From positions 23,875,364-23,939,363 of the forward strand of contig NC_079975.1 in assembly GCF_029852145.1 (NCBI RefSeq): 64,000 nt of DNA. The letters run 5' to 3'. The position numbers were made by a program, and so were the translations under genes. Every line of letters starts with the position of its first letter. Position 1 is the stretch's first letter. Shown here in pieces: positions 57,503-64,000 of the stretch. The notes beneath the pieces were generated by a model, which saw only the letters and a program-made list of their open reading frames with translations, had not been told where the DNA came from and did no database searches. The DNA comes from Microplitis mediator. Its lineage: Eukaryota; Arthropoda; Insecta; Hymenoptera; Braconidae.

Positions 57503-57766
57503 TTAATGACATCCCGGGTAAGGATCGACTCGATTTGATCTCAGTAAAAATTGAATTTTTCTGTTCATGTCTTCATCGTAAAGTGATTTACATCTTTCAT
57601 AATTAACTCTTCGTCTTACTTGAGTTGGTTTTTCGTAGTACCTAGTTCTTCGAAACTGATCCAAGATTCCTTCCCGACCCAATATTCTGTTCAGAAGCCG
57701 GAATGGACCTTCAATGTTGTTGTCCTTTATCAAAACGGTACGTGCGATAAAGCTAGCGTGCCTCAT
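57503..57766 (-). CDS. mRpS21: Mitochondrial ribosomal protein S21 (bS21m)
   Basis: 87 codons plus TAA, the usual length for animal MRPS21. It is a small basic protein of the mitochondrial small ribosomal subunit, nuclear-encoded and imported to the matrix. Recognisable family blocks are MRHASFIARTV (residues 1-11), NNIEGPFRLLNRIL (17-30), RRTRYYEKPTQVRRRVNYER (39-58) and MNRKIQFLLRSNRVDP (68-83), matching the metazoan pattern of RTV, LNRIL, RRYYEKP and KI-FL-RKNR-DP. The start is set by MRHA: an in-frame ATG 24 bases further upstream lies inside the predicted intron, which ends TTTTTAG one base before this ATG. The coding sequence is uninterrupted, with no frameshift. No neighbouring gene shares an obvious promoter. 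Confidence 0.95.
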   Translation of the reverse strand: MRHASFIARTVLIKDNNIEGPFRLLNRILGREGILDQFRRTRYYEKPTQVRRRVNYERCKSLYDEDMNRKIQFLLRSNRVDPYPGCH

Positions 57767-57767
57767 A

Positions 57768-57845
57768 CTAAAAATATAATAAAATATCATTAATAATTAC
57801 AGTAGTTATTAATAATCAAATAGTAATTCAGTAAAAATTAGTTAC
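57768..57845 (-). other. mRpS21: 5' UTR intron of MRPS21
   Basis: On the minus strand a donor (GAAG/GTAACT, first intron base at 57845) and an acceptor (ATATTTTTAG/T, last intron base at 57768) bound a 78-bp intron, a typical insect size. It separates a non-coding first exon (ending at 57846) from the exon that starts one base before the ATG. The prediction rests on splice consensus and on the junction of family-like coding with non-family sequence; it has not been confirmed with transcripts. Confidence 0.6.
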
Positions 57846-58171
57846 CTTCTGTTATTTTTATTTTTTTCTTACGAAACTAAAGCGAAAATCAACAAAACGT
57901 ACAGGTTAGAATGAATAGTTTTTGTGATTTCTGATGAATTTCTATGTCTACGAAATATATTTTGTTTCAATGGTGCATGTGTATGCCATCTGTTGTTGAT
58001 TTTTTGAATCTTTGTTCGGTTTTATTATAGATGGCAATTTTATCGTTTGATGATAACTTGTTGTCGAGAAATAATGTTCGATTGTAGATAAAAAAATTTC
58101 TTGGAAAATTTCTGCAGTACCGATTGTGGTTATAAGTTTGTTGGGAATTTTTTTATTTTCTGAAATTTACC
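57846..58171 (-). promoter_or_regulatory. mRpS21: MRPS21 first exon and promoter region
   Basis: Unique sequence upstream of the MRPS21 splice donor, the only place for its leader exon and promoter before the inverted-repeat element at 58172. No strong TATA box at a fixed position is evident, as expected for a housekeeping gene. Transcription start not determined. Confidence 0.4.
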
Positions 58172-58795
58172 CCCTGATAGCCATTTTGATCGCAAGCTAA
58201 CGGAAATCTTCAACCGAAATAAGATATCAAGTTCCCTGATGGCCACCCTAACCGTCAGTAAACTACAAGCTACTGCCGTATTCTAAAGGTAACTTAAAGG
58301 AAAGTGTTGAAGAACAAGCAGTTACCTTTAAGTTGACAGTAAATTGTCTGTTAACGTAAATTAAATTTGACTACAAGTGTTACTGTCAGACAATGATGTT
58401 AAGATGATTGAAAGTTTCACTTCAAATTGACGGCAAGTTTTTCTGTCAAGTTACATTTAAGCTACTGCCGTATTCTGAAGCCAACTTAAGGCTGGGCCGT
58501 ACTAAACGAATTTTTGAATTTTACTTTTCTTTTAATTTGTTAATCATTTTTTATTACAGAAATTGTAATAGCTTCCGAAAAAATGTGAAAGACAAACTTT
58601 TTCGGAAGGTTTTCATGATTCGAGTGACGTAATTATTCAAAACGTAATTAGAAAAGTAAAATTCGAAAATTCGTTTAGTACTGCCGACGCTTAAAGGAAA
58701 GTATTATCCAGCCAAGGTTTGCCAGAAACTTTCTCGTTGAGTTAGCCGAAAGTGTTGCTCTGCAGACCTTACTGAGTAAGATATGGCTATCAGGG
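58172..58795. mobile_element. CCCTGATAGCCA inverted-repeat element with a nested palindrome
   Basis: Ends CCCTGATAGCCA and TGGCTATCAGGG. The interior has repeated, diverged phrases such as TGACAGTAA, ACTGTCAGA and GGAAAGTGTTG on both strands. The block at 58499-58681 inside it is a separate foldback. A related piece (GTCGCTATCAGGGCTGATAG) lies at 59088-59110, so the family may extend to about 59180. Confidence 0.55.
58499..58681. mobile_element. Nested foldback GTACTAAACGAATTTTTGAA
   Basis: GTACTAAACGAATTTTTGAA at the left (arm about 31 bp) is mirrored by TTCGAAAATTCGTTTAGTAC at the right, and TTCCGAAAAA faces TTTTTCGGAA near the centre (58573 and 58598). Total 183 bp, sitting inside 58172-58795, so it is the younger insertion. 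Confidence 0.65.
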
Positions 58796-59188
58796 TTGAC
58801 TCTAGAAACTTGATGATGCTAATAGTTGACGACAACTAGCGGTCAATTTGGAAGTAAAATTTTGCTCATTCAAATTTTTTCTCTTGCAACTTTCTGTCAG
58901 ACTGGAATTCTTTTATGCTCTGCAAGTTTTTTCCGCAACGTGAAGGAAACTTTTTGATTCAACTAGCATTCCTGCTACGGATGTAGATTTACATCATGTT
59001 GGACTAATATTGCAGTCAAACTTGGAACAGCAAAACTTGACGTAAATTTGACTGAAAACACTGAAGACCAAGTTTTTGAAAAGAAAGTGTCGCTATCAGG
59101 GCTGATAGACAACTGTCATAGCTATTTTGTCTGCAAAATGATGTTAATTTGCAGCTGAAATTTGCCGCCAATACTCCTAAGACAACTT
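58796..59188. repeat. Sequence related to the CCCTGATAGCCA element
   Basis: Phrases such as AACTTGATG, CAACTTTCTGTCAG and GCTATCAGGG resemble the interior of 58172-58795. It could be a second diverged copy or a continuation. The 98-codon minus frame at 59016-59312 is not recognised and overlaps repeats. Confidence 0.35.
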
Positions 59189-59288
59189 CCCATATGAAAA
59201 AAATATATACCCGGGCAAAATTGGATATATGTCTCATATATGCAACATATATTAAGATTTGCCCGAATATATATTTTTTTAGTATGGG
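59189..59288. mobile_element. 100-bp CCCATATGAAAAAAA mini-element
   Basis: Left CCCATATGAAAAAAATATAT and right ATATATTTTTTTAGTATGGG are inverted repeats. Inside, CCCGGGCAAA faces TTTGCCCG. It is the smallest member of the CCCxxATGAAAA class in the window. Confidence 0.65.
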
Positions 59289-60376
59289 TCGTTGATCAAC
59301 AATTGATGTCAACTTATCATCAAATTGAATGCAATAAATTAGGTGACTAAGAGTTTACCAACAACTTGATGGAAATTTCATACATTTTAATTTATCTATA
59401 TCTAGTTTATAAGAAACTTGTAATCTAATCAAAAAAGTGAAAAAAATATCAATGTCAAAAATCGGGTTTATTGATTTACAAAAAGTTTAATCGGCGGTTT
59501 TCCTTCTTTATTAATTTAAAGTAATTTTATTAATAATTCATTAAGTCATTAAATGTTATCAGGTCGTCAGATGCAATTAGTTGCTTATCAATATTCACTG
59601 TACGTTAACTTTTCTTTTCATTTATAATTGATGCATCATATATGTCTATATTTATTGATACAGTTATCGCTGTTCGTATTCAAATAATAAATCTATTTCA
59701 TTTGAATTAATTAATAATAAATATTACTTATCTCAAATTAGTTCTATAGATATAATCTCTAGCATAAAATTCCATTTGCATCATTTCATTTAATTTTCAA
59801 TAGTCTATAGATTTTTGAATTCGTCACACTTGTCTACTAATGCAACGCATTTTCTGGTCTGTCATTACTTATCGTATCATCTCGTTTTATTATTAAGTAA
59901 AATTAAGTCTTCAATATTACTCAGTTATAAATTTAAGCTGGTAATTGAACAAATTTTTCTACTAGAATTTATTTCAATGTATGAAAAAAAAAATAAAAAG
60001 AAAGTTAACTTCTACATCATAAAAGTAGCAACAAATGTTTGACTTTTACGATCTGTCAAAAGTTCCCAAGAATAATTTTAAAGATATGTAAGTGTTGAAG
60101 TTTTTATTTACTTCATAATAGTACATTACGTGTCAAGGAATAAAATAAGATGATTTCAGACGGAAATTGACATCACTTGAAGTCTTAAATCATGCTGGAA
60201 GTTTTAATATTTGAAGTCGAAACGGTCAAATTTCTGACCTATATCGCGACCAAAAAAAAATTCTCTACTTCAAATATACAAATTCAAATAAATTTGATAA
60301 AGAAAACGATGCAATTTTATGAATTTCAAATTTTTCTTCATTGCACCTCATATTATTTTTAAAAATTTTCCAAATA
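59289..60376. other. Unique AT-rich stretch with one repeat fragment
   Basis: A fragment at about 60130-60230 (GTCAAGGAATAAAATAAGAT) is a diverged piece of the repeat at 44560-44846. The 75-codon frame at 59815-60042 has no motif. No gene recognised. Confidence 0.35.
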
Positions 60377-60659
60377 TACACGGAGAGATTATTGTTGTTT
60401 GAAATGCTATGGTGTCATAGTTAAGCCGGACGATAATAGCCATCTGACGGAAATTTGAATAAGCAAAGGCAAAAATTACTATGACTATAGCAAAATTGAC
60501 AGCAATTATGTCACAAATTACTGTAACCATAGCAAATTTTTCTATGGTCATAATAATAATAATTTGCATGTGTTCATTACAATTTCCATCAGATGGCCAA
60601 CATGGTTCGGCTTTACAATGACACCATAGCATTTCAAGCAAGAATAATTTCTCCGTGTA
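60377..60659. mobile_element. TACACGGAGAGATTATT inverted-repeat element
   Basis: 283 bp with ends TACACGGAGAGATTATTGTT and AATAATTTCTCCGTGTA and arms of about 45 bp (AAATGCTATGGTGTCA facing TGACACCATAGCATTT), plus further internal pairing (CCATCTGACGG with CATCAGATGG). TA at both ends. Most of a 152-codon minus frame (60348-60806) lies across this element and is a product of its symmetry. Confidence 0.75.
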
Positions 60660-60662
60660 ACT

Positions 60663-61487
60663 GCACGGAAAAAAATAAATAGTACTGGTCACTGTTCTGC
60701 GCATCTCGTAGATCTCATTAACCTCCAGAACAGTACTCAGTCCTGTTCTGACATGAACGGTTACTAACTTCATATGTATCTTTACTATTCTTGACACTTC
60801 AGACACATCTGAAGTTGGTAACCGTTCATGTCAGAACAGGACTGAATACTGTTCTAGATGTCAATGAGATCTACGAGATCTAAGTAACCATTTCTGTCAG
60901 TAAATAGTGAGTGTTCGCATTCTATACAGCAACAAGAGCTGTATTGAGAGGTTTTTGTACTCTTGAAATATGAACGAACACTATTTCAACAGTAACCAGT
61001 CATATGTTTGATGTACTGTGAAACCTGTGAAACACAGCACCAGTTACTGTTTAAAAGTAATAGTACGTGTTGAGAAATGACTTACTCCTGTTCTAATATG
61101 AATCAGTCATATTAGAATGGATTTTCCCTACACGGAAAAAAATTTCCTTTAAAAATTACCGTTATATTCACGGTAATCGTGGGACGAATGGCACGACCTA
61201 ATCATTTGTCGTAAGTGAGATAATTTTTAACTTTTTTTCAACAAATTTTACCGTAGTCTACTGTAAATTTTATTCGGTTTTCGGTAAATTTTATGAAGTC
61301 TATACCACAAAATAAATAAATTTTTCGTAATATTTATTTCAAAAATGGTAATAAATAAAAGCGCCGCATTATGTCCCACGATTACAGTGAATTTAATGGT
61401 AATTTTTAAAGAAAATTTCTTTCTGAGTATACTTTTGGTCGATTACTGCGTAAAACAGTAACCAGTACTATCTATTTCTTTCCGTGC
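60663..61487. mobile_element. GCACGGAAAAAAATAAATAG element containing a second element
   Basis: Left GCACGGAAAAAAATAAATAG continuing to AGTACTGGT..CTG; right CAGTAACCAGTACTATC and TTCTTTCCGTGC. Inside the left part a strong hairpin pairs GTCCTGTTCTGACATGAACG (60748) with CGTTCATGTCAGAACAGGAC (60823). A separate element occupies 61131-61427. Non-coding. Confidence 0.65.
61129..61429. mobile_element. Nested CACGGAAAAAAATTTCC element
   Basis: About 297 bp with TA on both sides and arms of about 60 bp: AAAAATTACCGTTATATTCA near the left end faces TGAATTTAATGGTAATTTTT near the right, and AATCGTGGGAC faces GTCCCACGATT. It sits inside 60663-61487 and is therefore younger. Confidence 0.7.
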
Positions 61488-61539
61488 CAATGCGGTTGGT
61501 TTTTCGAATGACATAAATTTTTAAAGGTTACAATAAACG

Positions 61540-61690
61540 AATGCGATTCTGACAGGGATGAAATTAAGTCAGAAACTCATTTAGCGCGCAGAAATTAAAT
61601 GAGTTTGTTCTCTAGGGAAGAAATTGATCAGTTTCTACCTGCTGAATCGCATTGGTCTGAAATTTGCTCGTTTTGCGTGATAAAACCGAC
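61540..61690 (-). repeat. Inverted, diverged copy of the 44560 repeat
   Basis: GAAGAAATTGATCAGTTTC and GCTGAATCGCATTGGTCTG mirror phrases at 44572-44630 (CAATGCGATT and GATCAGTTTCTTC). Only part of the family is present. Confidence 0.45.
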
Positions 61691-61907
61691 ATTTAAACTC
61701 GCAGTTTTTAAGCAGTTAAAATGAACACATACGTTTTTTTTATTTTTTTAGAGCACAAGGAAAAGTTCCAAAAATTAAAAAAAAGTATCTTGCGAATTTT
61801 TTTTCAACTAATTCTAATTACTGTATATTTTAATTGATAGTGATTTATACATATTTTTAATGAAAATTATATTTATGTCCCAATGACCCAATTTCCCTAG
61901 ATTTGAA

Positions 61908-62743
61908 CCCATATGAAAATAACATATAAGGTAAAAATATATGTAAAAATATATGATAAATATCAGAAAATATGTGTGGCCAATTCAACTATATTTTCTG
62001 ATATATTTTGTTTTTATATTAAAAAGTATAATATTCATCATATACGAGTCCGTATATGTTTAGCATATATAAAATATATATGTCAATCATATACAAAAAA
62101 AATATTTTTATCATAGATGAAAATATATATTCTTGTCAGATACGAAAGCTATATTTTTTTCATACATAAAAATATATATTTCTATCATATACGAAAAATA
62201 TATTCTGATCATATATAAAAACATATATTTATATTGTGTATGGAAAAAAAAAGTTTCTTATTCGTATGACCAACTTCAATTAAATTAGATATAAATTTTA
62301 ATATACTCTTTAAATTGCAGTTAAAATTTTCAAAATTAGTTAATTTTATGCGAATATATATACCTATATACATATACATACACCGAATAAAATATATGCT
62401 TAAATTATAACAAAGAAAATATATGGTGCCATATATAATATAAATTATATGCTACTATATATTTCATTTCATATAAAAATTATATATTTTTTGAATATAA
62501 AAGGAAATATATCAATACAATATATTATAAGTTAAATGTAAATGTACATATAGCTTAATATAAAAAACATATAAGTTACATATATGGAATACATATATCT
62601 ACTACTGTATATAATTTTATATTAAATCAGCCAAAATTTCTATATGATTTTTTATAATATACAATATAATATATCATATATTTTTTTGTTGCAAATATAT
62701 ATGATTTTATATATTTTAACCATATATTGTTTTTTCATACGGG
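61908..62743. mobile_element. AT-rich inverted-repeat element 'ATATATGG', copy B
   Basis: Inverted copy of 26227-27037, matching over essentially the whole length by eye, including unique phrases such as the one near 62264-62300 (TTATTCGTATGACCAACTTC). Ends CCCATATGAAAATAACATAT and ACAATATATGGTT in complementary form, to CATACGGG at 62736-62743. A 67-codon frame inside is low-complexity. Confidence 0.75.
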
Positions 62744-63025
62744 TGCAAACTACCGAATTTTCCATAAAAAAACTGCTTTAATTTTTTCAATATTTTTTCA
62801 ACTGACCCTTGTGCCCCGGATATTCCGTATCACTCTGTAATTATACATAAATTTTTTTCTAAATAATGATAAGAAAATTTTTTGTCATTTCATCGGGTCT
62901 TCACTTAAATAAAAATATTCCAATATTCTATAAATTAAATATTTATGCATTGATTTAAAAAAAAAAACTATTAATTATGAACGTTGTGTTGACAAAAAAT
63001 CATCAGAAAAATAAATAAAATAAAA
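62744..63025. other. AT-rich stretch, no gene seen
   Basis: Contains CTTGTGCCCCGGATATTCCG near 62809-62828, a possible remnant of a GGGGCAAA-type element. Nothing else recognised. Confidence 0.35.
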
Positions 63026-63183
63026 TAAAATAGTGTAGCCTTGAGGGCGTCGAGCGAAAGTCATCTGCGCTTGCGATGTTTTCGTCAGCGAGAAAGCGCG
63101 AAAGGCCACGAGTTGATGGCCGAGTTTGCGCTGTGCTTTTAAAGTTCTACGTCCTGGCTCCGCAATTTCTAATAACACAAAAC
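63026..63183 (+). other. CpG-richer island ending at a strong splice donor
   Basis: The most CpG-rich patch outside repeats (GGGCGTCGAGCG, GCGCTTGCGATG, GAAAGCGCGAAAGG) ends at ACAAAAC/GTAAGT, a near-consensus donor at 63184-63189. A second good donor (CATAAG/GTGAGC) follows at about 63438. This could be a promoter with a non-coding first exon of a gene lying to the right. A 67-codon minus frame also covers it, unrecognised. Confidence 0.25.
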
Positions 63184-63189
63184 GTAAGT

Positions 63190-64000
63190 ACTCGTGTCTG
63201 AGCTATCGAGAAAGACTGTGCACGGATGTAAACATTTTAAATTTAAATTAGTAGTAGGTAGAAAAAATATTATTTTCAAAAAAAACCGCTAAAAAACAGT
63301 TAAGTTGTATTTTTACGGCCTGGTGATATGACGTAATTATGATATAAACAATATCTTAAATAAGTATAGTGTTAATTATTGTGCTTTTATAAATTAAACG
63401 AAATAAAAAAATTAAAAAACGATTACGGGCACATAAGGTGAGCTCGATAAAAGCAGTTTGACGCAACGGGAAAATCCATGGCTTGAAAGAGCCAATCAAG
63501 TAGAACGAGATTGACATCCACAAAGCCGACGAACAATATATTGTTTTTTAGACTTCAAGGGTTTCTATTGAGTCAGGTAATATATATTATATATATAGAT
63601 AAGTCTTATCGTTATCTTTCATATATATTTTTATCTTCTTACACCTCGTAAATTTATTTAAAATTTAATCCTGCTCTAAAACTTATCGATTTTAACCTAA
63701 GCTATTATTTTTTATATTTTGTTATTTATTGCTATCGTAGAGCAGTTTCCGGCGGATAAAGGGCGCGACCTCTGAACAATGAGTTTTTTATTTTTTTTCT
63801 TATAAGTTTAAATGTAAACAGTGAAGCGGTCAATGACTGCTGCTTTACTTTGTTATATATGACAAGATACTTTGACCGTTTTGCTCATTGCGGTTTCATA
63901 CTCTCCCCTATTCATTCCAAGGACTAAGACGTTGATATATTTCGTTAGACTAGTACCGCATTGTACTATTGTAAATAACATAACTAATAGTTCCTTCACA
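63190..64000. other. Unique sequence at the window edge
   Basis: GC-richer patches at 63430-63540 and 63735-63780 alternate with AT-rich DNA. No coding exon recognised. If the island at 63026-63183 is a first exon, this is its intron or alternative leader. Confidence 0.3.

Noticed and set aside
60348..60806. 152-codon minus-strand open frame, the longest in the window
   Set aside because: It runs across the arms of two inverted-repeat elements (60377-60659 and the start of 60663-61487). Composition follows the repeats and no domain is recognised.
1..64000. Integrated viral or polydnavirus-type segments
   Set aside because: No viral-type genes or excision motifs were recognised on either strand. 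Sequence is explained by non-coding repeats and unique AT-rich DNA.

Overview
The window looks like one piece of an AT-rich eukaryotic nuclear genome, very probably an insect and plausibly a hymenopteran such as a parasitoid wasp. Support for this: one recognisable insect-type gene with a short intron, dense small inverted-repeat transposons, tRNA-derived SINE-like repeats, non-LTR retrotransposon 3' ends, and almost no long open frames. Nothing suggests a bacterial or viral replicon. The only protein-coding gene I can name is mitochondrial ribosomal protein bS21m (MRPS21) on the minus strand at 57503-57766, with an intron in its 5' UTR. Almost all other open frames are chance frames inside repeats.

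Layout. 1-10567: gene-poor sequence with a SINE tail, a tRNA-like SINE copy split by a poly(A) insertion with a 14-bp target-site duplication (2734-3035), copies of a 'CTTCCCGC' interspersed family, a foldback element inserted in one of them, and a retrotransposon 3' fragment inside a small inverted-repeat element. 10568-24039 is the dominant structure: a satellite of 68 head-to-tail units of 174 bp (11386-23218, one unit 175 bp), bracketed by two nearly identical 822-bp direct repeats. Each direct repeat contains a 797-bp transposon-like segment with 17-bp terminal inverted repeats. 24040-29210: unique AT-rich sequence, two long (TA)n tracts, an AT-rich inverted-repeat element and a second retrotransposon 3' end. 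29211-39300: nested transposons, with three near-identical copies of a ~770-bp TA-flanked element whose GC-rich ends read GGGGAGGGTGGGGCAGAG; two sit inside AT-rich elements and one of those sits inside a third element. 39300-57450: mostly unique AT-rich sequence punctuated by at least eight different foldback or inverted-repeat elements. 57450-58100: MRPS21. 58170-62743: a dense, partly nested cluster of inverted-repeat elements. 62744-64000: unique, with a GC-richer island that may hold a promoter or first exon.

The most unusual structure is the direct-repeat/satellite/direct-repeat unit at 10568-24039. Its geometry is what a single crossover between a chromosomal 822-bp segment and a circle carrying the same segment plus a satellite array would leave, although unequal exchange and misassembly are alternatives. 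The array also shows higher-order structure: two monomer haplotypes, 4-unit repeats, and blocks repeated about 24 units apart. All coordinates and identities were worked out by eye without alignment or database tools.
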